Assembly: GCF_039973015.1 (NCBI RefSeq)
Contig: NZ_JBDWLT010000009.1
Span: 248,001 to 312,000 of the forward strand
DNA from: Parvibaculum sp039973015
GTDB taxonomy: Bacteria > Pseudomonadota > Alphaproteobacteria > Parvibaculales > Parvibaculaceae
Direction: 5' to 3'
Length of the DNA stretch: 64,000 nucleotides
Both the position numbers and the translations under genes were made by a program. How positions within the stretch are numbered: the first letter of the stretch is position 1; each line of letters begins with the position of its first letter. Below the pieces are notes generated by a model, which was given only the letters and a program-made list of their open reading frames with translations, did no database searches and was not told the DNA's origin. This document shows positions 35,044-43,343 of the stretch, piece after piece.

Positions 35044-35928
35044 ATGTCCGTTTTTCGTCGTTTCGCTTCTCCGGCCGCCATTGCGGCTGTTTTTCTGGCT
35101 GCTCTCGCTTCAGGGCCCGCGCTCGCACAGCAGGAAGAAGAGGTGTCCGACGAGGTGGTCGCGACGGTCGATGGCACACCGATCCGCTATTCGGATCTTG
35201 CCATGGCGGATGAGGAGATGGGGGCAGCGCTGGCCCAGGTCGAACCGCAGGTCCGCTTCCAGTATCTCCTTGGTATGCTGATCGACCGGCGCGTTGTCGC
35301 GCTCGAGGCAAAGGAAAAGCATGTGGATGACGATCCGGCGGTCAAGCGCCGTCAGGATTATTTTAACGAGAAGGCGCTGCGCGACGTCTATTGGGTCCAG
35401 CTTATGCAGGACAAGGTGAGCGACGAGGCGATCGAGGCCGCTTATGAAAAGAACATCGCCTCCGCCCCTGCCGAGAAGGAGGCGCATGCCCGCCATATCC
35501 TGCTCGAACGCGAGGACGAGGCGAAGAAAGTTGTTTCCGAGATCGAGGGCGGCAAGAGCTTCGAGGCGGCGGCGAAGGAATATTCGCGCGACCCCGGTTC
35601 CTCCGATGATGGCGATCTCGGCTTCTTCCGCAAGGAGGAGATGGTGCCGGAATTCGCCGACGCAGCCTTTACCATGAAGCCGGGCGAGATTTCCGGCCCG
35701 GTCCAGACGCAGTTCGGCTGGCACGTCATCCAGCTTGTCGAGTTCCGCGATTTGCCCAAGCCGACGCTTGAGGAAGCGCATGACGATATCGTGAGGAAAA
35801 TCGCACGCGAGGAGGGGCAAAAGCTCATGGAGAAATTGCGCTCCGGTGCGAAGATCGAGATTATCGGCGTCGAATCGGCCGCGCCTTCGTCCGGACGTCC
35901 GCAGCTTGCGCCGCCGGTCGAAGAATGA
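35044..35928 (+). CDS. Periplasmic parvulin-type peptidyl-prolyl isomerase (PrsA/SurA-like)
   Basis: The 294-residue protein has a signal peptide ending near GPALAQQ, a SurA_N-like helical region (about 35-130) and a parvulin rotamase domain (about 140-240) with the usual AHARHILLE, GDLGFFRKEEMVPEFADAAF and GWHVIQLVE elements. It should help fold exported or outer-membrane proteins. It is divergent from secA, and argJ follows on the same strand after 38 bases. Confidence 0.92.
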   Translation: MSVFRRFASPAAIAAVFLAALASGPALAQQEEEVSDEVVATVDGTPIRYSDLAMADEEMGAALAQVEPQVRFQYLLGMLIDRRVVALEAKEKHVDDDPAVKRRQDYFNEKALRDVYWVQLMQDKVSDEAIEAAYEKNIASAPAEKEAHARHILLEREDEAKKVVSEIEGGKSFEAAAKEYSRDPGSSDDGDLGFFRKEEMVPEFADAAFTMKPGEISGPVQTQFGWHVIQLVEFRDLPKPTLEEAHDDIVRKIAREEGQKLMEKLRSGAKIEIIGVESAAPSSGRPQLAPPVEE

Positions 35929-35966
35929 TGCGCCGGGCGCAGGACAGCTAGCGGGCGGAGCGGCGG

Positions 35967-37415
35967 ATGGTGACGAAGAAGACGGCGCGGACGGGCACCA
36001 AGATCTCGGTCAAGCCGAAGCGCAAGACGAGCGGCAAGGCGAAGCCCCATAGCAAGGCGAAGCAGACTCGCGCCCAGCGCAAGACCGTGAAGCCGAAGGC
36101 TGTCGCCAAGGCGAAGCCGAAGGTGGTGGAAAAGCCCGCTCGCAAGGCCGCGAAGAAGCCGGTCAAGAAGAAGGCCGCGCCCAAGGTCTCTCCGCTCGCG
36201 CCAAAAACCTATGCGAAGCTGCCACCCGTCGAAGGCGTTCTGCTCGGCACGGCGGCGGCGGGCATCAAATACAAGGGCCGCACGGACCTTCTTGTCGTGG
36301 AGATGGCCGAGGGTACGCAGGTTGCCGGTGTCTTTACGACATCCAAAACGGCTTCCGCCCCTGTCGAATGGTGCAAATCGAGCCTCGCGGAGGGCGGCGA
36401 GGGCCGAATGCTTGTCGTCAATTCGGGCAATTCCAACGCCTTCACCGGCAAGGCAGGTGTCGCGACCGTCAAGGCGACGGCGTCTGCCGCCGCACATGCG
36501 GGGGGATGCCGCCAGAAGGATGTCTTCATCGCCTCCACCGGCGTCATCGGTCAGCCGATGGACCCGGAACCCGTGGTGAAGGGCATCGATGCCGCGCTTG
36601 GTGCTGCCGCGGCCGATAAATGGGACGATGCCGCCCGCGCCATCATGACGACCGACACCTATCCCAAGCTTGCGACGCGCAAGGTGAAGATCGGTGACGC
36701 CGAGGTCACGATCAACGGCATTGCCAAGGGCTCCGGCATGATTGCGCCGGACCTTGCAACCATGCTCGTCTTCATTTTCACGGATGCGGCAATTCCCGCG
36801 AAGATCCTGCAAACGCTGCTTCTGCTTGGCGTGCGCGACAGCTTCAACGCCATTACGGTCGATAGCGACACCTCGACCTCCGACACGGTCCTCGTTTTTG
36901 CGACAGGTGAGGCCATGAAGGATGAGCCGCGCATCGCGCGGGCAGGCGATCCCCGTCTCCGCGAGTTCCGCGCCGCGCTGGACGACATCATGCTCGACCT
37001 CGCGCATCAGGTGGTGAAGGACGGCGAGGGGGCGACGAAGTTCGTCCGCATCGCGGTTTCAGGTGCACAGAGCCATCAGGCCGCCCGGCGCATCGGCATG
37101 GCCATCGCGAATTCGCCCCTCGTGAAGACCGCGATTGCGGGCGAGGACGCGAATTGGGGCCGTGTGGTCATGGCGGTCGGCAAGTCGGGCGAGGCGGCGG
37201 ATCGCGACAAGCTCACCATCCGTATCGGCGGCATCGATGTCGCGAAGAACGGCATGGCCGTTCCCGGCTATGACGAGACGCCGGTCGCGCGGCACATGAA
37301 GGGTACGGATATCGACATCGCTGTCGATGTCGGCGTCGGCAAGTCCTCCGCCACGGTCTGGACCTGCGACCTCACCTACGACTACATCCGCATCAATGCG
37401 GATTATCGCAGTTGA
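35967..37415 (+). CDS. argJ: Bifunctional ornithine acetyltransferase/N-acetylglutamate synthase with lysine-rich N-terminal tail
   Basis: ArgJ recycles the acetyl group from N-acetylornithine to glutamate in arginine synthesis. It self-cleaves at an Ala-Thr bond; here the motif GSGMIAPDLATML puts the nucleophile at Thr265. The enzyme core begins at about residue 76 (SPLAPKTYAKLPPVEGV), where most relatives start. In front is an extension of about 75 residues, roughly one third lysine with alternating Ala/Pro (AKAKPK, KKPVKKKAAPK), resembling histone H1-like tails. No suitable internal start codon is seen near residue 76, so the tail is probably translated. Its role is unknown. Confidence 0.93.
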   Translation: MVTKKTARTGTKISVKPKRKTSGKAKPHSKAKQTRAQRKTVKPKAVAKAKPKVVEKPARKAAKKPVKKKAAPKVSPLAPKTYAKLPPVEGVLLGTAAAGIKYKGRTDLLVVEMAEGTQVAGVFTTSKTASAPVEWCKSSLAEGGEGRMLVVNSGNSNAFTGKAGVATVKATASAAAHAGGCRQKDVFIASTGVIGQPMDPEPVVKGIDAALGAAAADKWDDAARAIMTTDTYPKLATRKVKIGDAEVTINGIAKGSGMIAPDLATMLVFIFTDAAIPAKILQTLLLLGVRDSFNAITVDSDTSTSDTVLVFATGEAMKDEPRIARAGDPRLREFRAALDDIMLDLAHQVVKDGEGATKFVRIAVSGAQSHQAARRIGMAIANSPLVKTAIAGEDANWGRVVMAVGKSGEAADRDKLTIRIGGIDVAKNGMAVPGYDETPVARHMKGTDIDIAVDVGVGKSSATVWTCDLTYDYIRINADYRS

Positions 37416-37501
37416 TCGAGTTTCCTCTTTTTTAACCAGGATCGCACAAGGCGCGGCAACAGGCTGCGGCCTCCACCCCGCCTTAACCCGGAGACTTCAA
37501 C

Positions 37502-37936
37502 ATGGGAGACGAGTGCGAAGGCAAGACGGCTGAGCCCAAACGGCTCGTGCTCGTCGCGGCCTGTGTGCTTGTCGATGCGGATGGGCGGGTTCTTCTCGCC
37601 CGCCGTCCCGAGGGCAAGCCGATGGCGGGCCTCTGGGAGTTTCCGGGCGGCAAGGTGGAGCCGGGCGAAGTGCCCGAGGCCTGTCTTATCCGGGAGCTGA
37701 AGGAAGAGCTCGATATCGACGTCGCGAAGGCCTGTCTTGCGCCGCTGACCTTCGCGAGCCACGAATATGAGGGCTTTCACCTCCTGATGCCGCTTTATGT
37801 CTGCCGGCGCTGGGAAGGTCAGGTCCGGGCTCTCGAAGGGCAGGCGCTGACATGGGTACCTCCGGCACGGCTCCGGGAGTATCCGATGCCGCCTGCGGAC
37901 GAGCCGCTGGTGGCGGCAATACGCGACCTGCTTTGA
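37502..37936 (+). CDS. mutT: MutT-type Nudix hydrolase (8-oxo-dGTP diphosphatase)
   Basis: The 144-residue protein removes oxidised nucleotides such as 8-oxo-dGTP from the pool. The Nudix box is complete at residues 50-72 (G50, E56, R64, E65, E68, E69) and is followed by family features SHEYEGFHLLMPLYVCRRW and GQALTWVPPARL. It lies 86 bases downstream of argJ, a common arrangement in alphaproteobacteria. Confidence 0.92.
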   Translation: MGDECEGKTAEPKRLVLVAACVLVDADGRVLLARRPEGKPMAGLWEFPGGKVEPGEVPEACLIRELKEELDIDVAKACLAPLTFASHEYEGFHLLMPLYVCRRWEGQVRALEGQALTWVPPARLREYPMPPADEPLVAAIRDLL

Positions 37937-37966
37937 GGCGGCGCGGACGATGAGGGGGTGACGAAG

Positions 37967-38140
37967 GTGAAGTATCTGGATTTCTGGCGAGCCTTCTGCG
38001 CGGATGAAGGCGGCGCCACGGCGATTGAATACGGTCTCATTCTGGCGGCGCTGTCGATGCTCGTCATTGCTGCCATTTCTACTCTCGGCGAAACCTTGCG
38101 CACGACCTTTTTCGAGAAGGTTGCCGAAGCACTGAGCTGA
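37967..38140 (+). CDS. Orphan Flp/Fap-type pilin
   Basis: A 57-residue type IVb prepilin. The leader MKYLDFWRAFCADEGG is followed by the processing site and mature start ATAIEYGL, with the conserved Glu and Tyr, and a hydrophobic helix. The GTG at 37967 is chosen for spacing from GAGGGGG; a GTG three codons upstream (37958) is possible. No tad/cpa assembly genes or prepilin peptidase are nearby, so assembly would need machinery elsewhere. It is convergent with the methyltransferase gene, with two bases between the stops. Confidence 0.85.
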   Translation: MKYLDFWRAFCADEGGATAIEYGLILAALSMLVIAAISTLGETLRTTFFEKVAEALS

Positions 38141-38142
38141 TT

Positions 38143-39084
38143 TCAGCTTCCGGCCTTGTCTCCCGCCGGCCGTTCCACCGTTCCGAGCGCATCGGCAAGG
38201 CGCGCTTCGGCGCTGCCAGGTGTCAGCGGCTTCTGCTGGCTTTCATGCGGTGCCCATCCCGTCACGATGACGATGTCGAAGGTCGCGGGCACACGCCCGT
38301 CCGGCAATCCGAATTTTTCCCGGTAGATTTCCGCGGCCCGCATCAGGGTCGCGCGCCGCAGCGGTGTTCGCCGCCGCTCGGAAAGCGCATTCGTTTCGCC
38401 CATGCCGCGCAACTCCGCCATCAGCCTCAGCGGATCGGCATAACGCACCGTCACCCGGTCCGTATCGGCGACGGGCAGTGCGAAGCCCGCGCGCTGCATG
38501 AGGCTGCCCATGTCGCGCAAATCCGCGAAGGGCGATATGCGGGGCGATAGACCGCCCTCGCATTCAATTTCAGCCTCGCCGAGCGATTGCCTCAACTCCG
38601 TCAGTGTTTCCCCGCCGAAAAGCGCGGCAATGAAAAGCCCGTCGGATTTCAGCGCCCGGCGGGCCTGGATCAGTGTGCCCGGCAAGTCGTTCACCCAGTG
38701 GAGCGAGAGAATGCTGGTCACGAGGTTGAGGCTGCGGTCGGCGAAGGGAAGCGTCTCCTCATCCGCCACGATTTTTGGCCCGGTGGTGTGGCGCAGCATC
38801 TCGCTGGAGAGGTCGGCTGAAATCAGGGTGCCGATCTTGCCGTCCTGCAACGCCGCGTCGGTCATCGCCTGCCGCAGCGCGCCCCGGTGGGCGCCGAGGT
38901 CGGCGGCCACCTCGAAGCTGCGATTCACGCCCGCTATCCGTTCCACGATGTCCTCTCCCGCCCGGCGCACCAGGAAGTCGTGGAGGGGAAAGTTCTCCGC
39001 GGCGCGGTCGCGGCGGCGGCGCAGTGTGGTGCGGTCGAAGACGTGCATTCCGGGGCCGGGCTCTCTGGGATCTGTTTCTGGCAT
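38143..39084 (-). CDS. SAM-dependent methyltransferase (BioC/NDUFAF5-like)
   Basis: A class I methyltransferase of about 313 residues. It begins with the FDRTTLRRRRDRAAENFPLHDFLVRRAGEDIVERI motif typical of the NDUFAF5/BioC-like group. The SAM-binding region is VAADLGAHRG, with LPFADRSLNLVTSILSLHWVNDLPG downstream. In mitochondria the relative acts on complex I assembly; the bacterial role is not settled. The start is uncertain: MPETDPREP at 39084 is chosen, with 39093 and 39048 as alternatives. It is divergent from comF. Confidence 0.85.
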   Translation of the reverse strand: MPETDPREPGPGMHVFDRTTLRRRRDRAAENFPLHDFLVRRAGEDIVERIAGVNRSFEVAADLGAHRGALRQAMTDAALQDGKIGTLISADLSSEMLRHTTGPKIVADEETLPFADRSLNLVTSILSLHWVNDLPGTLIQARRALKSDGLFIAALFGGETLTELRQSLGEAEIECEGGLSPRISPFADLRDMGSLMQRAGFALPVADTDRVTVRYADPLRLMAELRGMGETNALSERRRTPLRRATLMRAAEIYREKFGLPDGRVPATFDIVIVTGWAPHESQQKPLTPGSAEARLADALGTVERPAGDKAGS

Positions 39085-39170
39085 GGCGCGCATATTGGGT
39101 GCGGCGCGCTCTGGCCGCAAGGCCGCCTTCTCCCGTGCTAGTCTCGTGAAGGGCAGGGCATGAGGAGCAG

Positions 39171-39950
39171 ATGGCGGCTTTCGGGGCATGGAGATGGGAG
39201 TGGACGGCGCGGGCGAGGGCGGGTCTTGCCGGTCTTGCCGATGCGATCCTGCCGCCTCTCTGTCTTTCCTGCGGCCGTGGGATCGAGATACATGGTGCGC
39301 TTTGCGGGCGCTGCTGGTCCGAGGTGGATTTCATCGAACGGCCCTGGTGCGCGGTGACGGGCCTCCCTTTTCCCTATGAGGCGGGGGAGGGGGCGGTGAG
39401 CGCCGTTGCCCTTGCACATCCGCCGCCCTATGCACGTGCTCGAGCCGTCATGCGCTACAGCGATGCGAGTGCGCGTCTCGTTCACCGCTTCAAATATTCC
39501 GACCGGATGGAGGCGGCGCCTGCCTTCGCGCGCTGGCTGATGCGGGCGGGCGCGGACATTCTCGCCGATGCTGATCTCGTTGTGCCGGTGCCTCTTCACC
39601 GGCAGCGGCTTTTCTCGCGCCGCTTCAATCAGTCGGCGGAACTTTCGCGCGTCATTGCGGATCTCGCCGGCATTGCCCATGAGCCGGCGCTCTTGATGCG
39701 CACAAGGGCGACGCGGCCCCAGGTCGGGCTGACCGGCGATCAGCGCCGCCGCAACGTCGCCCGTGCCTTTGCCGTTCGTCCGGGACGGGAGGAGCAGATC
39801 AGGCAGCGCAAGGTTGTTCTTGTGGACGATGTCATGACCACAGGGGCGACGGTCGAGGCCTGTTCGCGCGCTCTCCTGAAGGCGGGCGCGGCGGAGGTTT
39901 CCGTGCTTTGTCTTGCCCGGGTTGTCCCTGCGGGCGGCGCCTCTATATGA
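39171..39950 (+). CDS. comF: ComF family protein (phosphoribosyltransferase-like)
   Basis: The 259-residue protein has an N-terminal double zinc-ribbon-like cluster (CLSCGRGIEIHGALCGRCW) and a C-terminal type I phosphoribosyltransferase fold with the PRPP loop VVLVDDVMTTGATVEA. ComF/GntX proteins are linked to DNA uptake or carbon starvation, but their reaction is unknown. It is the first gene of a run with a glutaredoxin, a nitrilase and a DUF1178 protein. Confidence 0.9.
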   Translation: MAAFGAWRWEWTARARAGLAGLADAILPPLCLSCGRGIEIHGALCGRCWSEVDFIERPWCAVTGLPFPYEAGEGAVSAVALAHPPPYARARAVMRYSDASARLVHRFKYSDRMEAAPAFARWLMRAGADILADADLVVPVPLHRQRLFSRRFNQSAELSRVIADLAGIAHEPALLMRTRATRPQVGLTGDQRRRNVARAFAVRPGREEQIRQRKVVLVDDVMTTGATVEACSRALLKAGAAEVSVLCLARVVPAGGASI

Positions 39951-39981
39951 TATGTGATCCATTTTTGACGGAGTACCGCCC

Positions 39982-40239
39982 ATGGCGGATGTAACAATCT
40001 ACACGACCATGCTTTGCCCCTACTGCCACCGGGCAAAAAGCCTGCTGGAGAAGAAGGGCGTTTCCTTTACCGAGATCGATGTCGGCATGGATGCCGACAA
40101 GCGGCAGGAAATGACCCGTCGCGCCGATGGCGGCTACACGGTGCCGCAGATTTTCGTCGGCGAGACCCATGTGGGCGGCTGCGACGATCTTTATGCGCTC
40201 GAGCGGGCTGGCAAGCTCGATTCCCTTCTTGCTGCCTGA
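39982..40239 (+). CDS. grxC: Glutaredoxin 3
   Basis: The 85-residue dithiol glutaredoxin has the active site Cys12-Pro-Tyr-Cys15 and the glutathione-binding TVPQIFVGETHVGGCDDL. It reduces disulfides with glutathione in the cytoplasm. It lies 31 bases after comF and four before the nitrilase-type gene, so it is probably co-transcribed. Confidence 0.95.
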   Translation: MADVTIYTTMLCPYCHRAKSLLEKKGVSFTEIDVGMDADKRQEMTRRADGGYTVPQIFVGETHVGGCDDLYALERAGKLDSLLAA

Positions 40240-40242
40240 GCC

Positions 40243-41106
40243 ATGAGCGAAGCCCCGCAATCCTTTCTGGCCGCCTGCGTGCAGATGCGCAGTTCCTGCG
40301 ACGTTGCGGAAAATGTCGCCGCGGCGGCAGCGCTCATTTCGGAGGCGGCAGAGAAAGGCGCTGCGCTTGTGATGACGCCGGAGATGACCTCTCTCCTTGT
40401 CACGAAGACGGGCGATCTATTCGCCAGCGTGCGCGAGGAAAAGGACGACGAGGCGCTGGCCGCCTTCCGTGCGCTTGCGGTGGAAAAGGACATATGGCTT
40501 CTTGCGGGCTCGTTGCCGATCAAGCTCTCCGCCACCAAGGTTGCGAACCGCTCCTTCCTGATTTCACCGGAGGGCGAGGTTGCCGCGCGCTACGACAAGA
40601 TCCACATGTTCGATGTCGATCTTGAAGGCGGCGAGAGCTACCGGGAGAGCAAGAATTACGAGCCGGGCCGCGAAGCGATCATCGCGAAGCTTCCCTGGGG
40701 CCGCATCGGGCTCACCGTCTGCTACGATGTCCGCTTTCCCCATCTCTATCGTACGCTGGCGCAAGCGGGCGCGGACTTTCTCAGCGTACCGGCGGCCTTC
40801 ACGAAACAGACCGGCGAGGCGCATTGGCACACGCTGCTGAAGGCGCGCGCCATCGAGACAGGATGTTTTGTTTTTGCCCCCGCGCAGGGCGGCAAACATG
40901 AATGCGGCCGTGAGACCTATGGGCATAGCCTCGTCATCGCACCCTGGGGCGAGGTGATTGCCGAGGCCGCGCATGACGAGCCGGGCGTCATCCTTGCGGA
41001 AATCGACACCGGACGCATTGCATCCGCGCGGCGCAAGGTGCCAAGTCTCGGGCATGACCGTGGCTTCGTTCTCCCGGAAGGCGAAAAGACGAGGCGCGTG
41101 TCATGA
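40243..41106 (+). CDS. Carbon-nitrogen hydrolase, Nit1/deaminated-glutathione amidase type
   Basis: The 287-residue nitrilase-superfamily enzyme has the catalytic triad in family contexts: Glu in TPEMTSLL, Lys in RYDKIHMFDVDLEGG and Cys in GLTVCYDVRFPHLYR. Its closest described relatives are Nit1-type deaminated-glutathione amidases, and the adjacent glutaredoxin gene fits a glutathione-related role; the exact substrate is inferred. It overlaps the DUF1178 gene by four bases. Confidence 0.9.
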   Translation: MSEAPQSFLAACVQMRSSCDVAENVAAAAALISEAAEKGAALVMTPEMTSLLVTKTGDLFASVREEKDDEALAAFRALAVEKDIWLLAGSLPIKLSATKVANRSFLISPEGEVAARYDKIHMFDVDLEGGESYRESKNYEPGREAIIAKLPWGRIGLTVCYDVRFPHLYRTLAQAGADFLSVPAAFTKQTGEAHWHTLLKARAIETGCFVFAPAQGGKHECGRETYGHSLVIAPWGEVIAEAAHDEPGVILAEIDTGRIASARRKVPSLGHDRGFVLPEGEKTRRVS

Positions 41107-41546
41107 TCCGCTACGCGCTTCTCTGCCAGAAGGACCATGAGTTTGACGGGTGGTTTCCGTCTTCCGACGGATTCGAGGCGCAGGTTGCGGCGGGCGATGT
41201 ACTGTGCCCGCATTGCGGCAGCCCGAAGGTGCGCAAGGCGCTGATGGCTCCCAGAATCGGAAAAAGCATCGGAAAGAAGAGCACGGCGAGCGAAGTAGCT
41301 GCATCGACGCCCGCGGAACTTGCGCAGAAGATGAGCAAGATGATGCTCGCCCTCAAGAAGCACGTCGAAGAAAATTGCGACTATGTGGGTGACGCCTTCG
41401 CGGAGGAAGCGCGCCGCATTCACTATGGCGAGACGGAGCATCGCGATATTTACGGTGAGGCGACGCCCGAAGAGGCGGTCGAACTGATCGAGGAGGGCGT
41501 CGAGGTCGCGCCGCTTCCGGTCACGCCCCGCCGCAGCGCGAACTAG
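41103..41546 (+). CDS. DUF1178 family protein
   Basis: A 147-residue protein whose N-terminus (MIRYALLCQKDHEFDGWFPSSDGFEAQ, then CPHCGSPKVRKALMAP) fits the DUF1178 family, with a probable small zinc site built from Cys8 and the CPHC pair. The function is unknown. ATGA overlap with the nitrilase gene shows coupling. Its stop overlaps the convergent lactone oxidase gene by four bases. Confidence 0.88.
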   Translation: MIRYALLCQKDHEFDGWFPSSDGFEAQVAAGDVLCPHCGSPKVRKALMAPRIGKSIGKKSTASEVAASTPAELAQKMSKMMLALKKHVEENCDYVGDAFAEEARRIHYGETEHRDIYGEATPEEAVELIEEGVEVAPLPVTPRRSAN

Positions 41547-42937
41547 GCTTCCACGCCGAACACATCCCTCAGATAGGGATTGAGGAACCGTCCCTCCGGG
41601 TCGAGACCTTCGCGCACCTCCAGAAAATCCTGCCACTTCGGGTAAAGGCTCGCGAAGTCTGCCGCCTTCAGTGTGTTGAGCTTGCCCCAGTGCGGGCGTC
41701 CCTCATGTTTGCGGAAGATCGGCTCGATCAGGCTGAAATAGGGCGTGTAGTCCTCTTCGTGATAGCGGTGAACGGCAATCGAGCAGCTCTCGCGCTTGTA
41801 GAAGGGGCTCAGCCAGATGTCGTCCGGCGCGACGGTGCGGAACTCGATCGGAAAGAAGACTTCCACATCGTTCATCTCGATGGTTTCGATCACTTCGCGC
41901 AGTGCCTCGGTCCCGGCTTCGCGCGGCAGGTGATATTCCATCTCATTGAAGCGCACATTGCGCTCCGTCGACAGCGTCTTGTGCGAATAGTCGACGCGGG
42001 TCTCCGGTTCCATGCCGCCAAGGATCTTCTGGATCACCCAGCGCCGGGTGGCGGGCGACCAGCCGAGCCAGTCCTGCAATTGCTGCAACTGGCGCAACCC
42101 GTCATCGTCCTCGTTCACGGGCTCTGGCGTTTCGGGCTCGTCCGTCAGGTCGTTGATGATGCCGATGGTCATGCCCGAATAGGGAATGTAGTAGAACTCG
42201 AAATTCCGGTGCTTCGACCAGAGTTCGGGCGCCTGCTCCAGCATTTCCTCGACAGGTGCCGTCCAGGTACGCTTCTTCAGCTTGTAAAGCGGGCGCGCTT
42301 TGAGCGTCGTTTCCGTGACGATGCCAAGCGCGCCGAGCGACACGCGCGCGGCCTGGAAAAGCTCCGGGTTTTTCGTCGCATCGATATCGACTGCCTCGCC
42401 CGAGGCCGTCATCAGCCGCATGCCGTCGATAAAGGTCGAGAGCGAGCCGATGCCGGAGCCGGTGCCATGCGTTGCGGTCGAGATCGCGCCCGCAATGGTC
42501 TGCTTGTTGATGTCGGGCATGTTGTCGAGGGCAAGGCCGTTCTCGGCGAGGAGTGAGCCCGTCGCGCCGAGCCTCGTGCCTGCCTTGAAGGTTGCCTTGC
42601 CGCCTGCCTTGTCTGTACTGACCAGACCGCTCATGCGGTCGAGCGAGAGTAGCGTTCCTTCCGTCGGCACCAGCCCGGAGAAGGAGTGCCCTGCGCCCAC
42701 GGCGCGGATGGGCGTTGCGCCCTTGCTCACGATTTCCGCCAGTTCCGCTTCGCCCGAAGGGGCCACGCGCAGTGCGGGCGTGCAGCTTTGTGCGCCTGAC
42801 CAGTTCTTCCACGGGATGACGCGCTTTGCGCCTTCCTCCGCGGCAAAGGCGTCGCTGATCGCGGCGGGTATCGCGCCGGTTGCGGCAAGGGCGGAGGCGG
42901 ATGCGGCATATTGCAGAAGGCGGCGGCGCGACAGCAT
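41543..42937 (-). CDS. Tat-exported FAD-linked lactone oxidase/dehydrogenase (ALO/GULO family)
   Basis: The 464-residue flavoprotein starts with a twin-arginine signal (SRRRLLQYAASASALAATGA). A FAD_binding_4 domain follows (about 45-215), with PIRAVGAGHSFSGL, whose His is the usual covalent flavin site, and TIAGAISTATHGTG. The C-terminal D-arabinono-1,4-lactone oxidase domain ends in the family motif RFLNPYLRDVFG. It would oxidise an aldonolactone or related sugar in the periplasm. The start at 42937 shares one base with the stop of the cytochrome c gene (TAATG), so the cytochrome is its likely electron acceptor. Confidence 0.88.
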   Translation of the reverse strand: MLSRRRLLQYAASASALAATGAIPAAISDAFAAEEGAKRVIPWKNWSGAQSCTPALRVAPSGEAELAEIVSKGATPIRAVGAGHSFSGLVPTEGTLLSLDRMSGLVSTDKAGGKATFKAGTRLGATGSLLAENGLALDNMPDINKQTIAGAISTATHGTGSGIGSLSTFIDGMRLMTASGEAVDIDATKNPELFQAARVSLGALGIVTETTLKARPLYKLKKRTWTAPVEEMLEQAPELWSKHRNFEFYYIPYSGMTIGIINDLTDEPETPEPVNEDDDGLRQLQQLQDWLGWSPATRRWVIQKILGGMEPETRVDYSHKTLSTERNVRFNEMEYHLPREAGTEALREVIETIEMNDVEVFFPIEFRTVAPDDIWLSPFYKRESCSIAVHRYHEEDYTPYFSLIEPIFRKHEGRPHWGKLNTLKAADFASLYPKWQDFLEVREGLDPEGRFLNPYLRDVFGVEA

Positions 42938-43314
42938 TACTGCGATTCCTTTTCTTCGTTTTCTTCTTGCAGGCTCGCGATGGAAGGGGCCGCCATGAAA
43001 TGCGTCAGCGTGAGGAAATCCTCGGCGGTGCATTCGATGCATTGGCCGAGCGGCGGCATGCCGTTGAAGCCGTTCACGATATTGTCGAGGAGCTTGTCTT
43101 CGCCCTTGGCGAGACGGGGTTCCCATGCCGTCGTGTCATGTGTCTGCGGTGCGCCCGTCACCGGGTCTTCGTGGCAGGTCTTGCAACTTGCGGCGTAGAG
43201 TTCGGTGCGTTCCGGGTTCAGCACCACAGGTTGCATGGCATCCGGCTTTCCGTCGCACCCCGCGAGCAGCATCAGCGTGAGCGCACCCACGCAAATCCCC
43301 ATCCAGTTCTTCAT
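42937..43314 (-). CDS. Cytochrome c lipoprotein, c5-like
   Basis: A 125-residue lipoprotein: hydrophobic signal and lipobox LMLLAGC, then one haem-binding site CKTCH and a later Met-containing segment (NGMPPLGQCIEC) that fits the axial ligand region of cytochrome c5. An extra CIEC pair is typical of the c5 group. It should sit on the periplasmic side of a membrane. The gene is coupled through TAATG to the lactone oxidase gene downstream, and ubiG lies just upstream. Confidence 0.85.
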   Translation of the reverse strand: MKNWMGICVGALTLMLLAGCDGKPDAMQPVVLNPERTELYAASCKTCHEDPVTGAPQTHDTTAWEPRLAKGEDKLLDNIVNGFNGMPPLGQCIECTAEDFLTLTHFMAAPSIASLQEENEEKESQ

Positions 43315-43343
43315 CTCCCCCCTCTTCCTGGCTTGCCTTCTTC

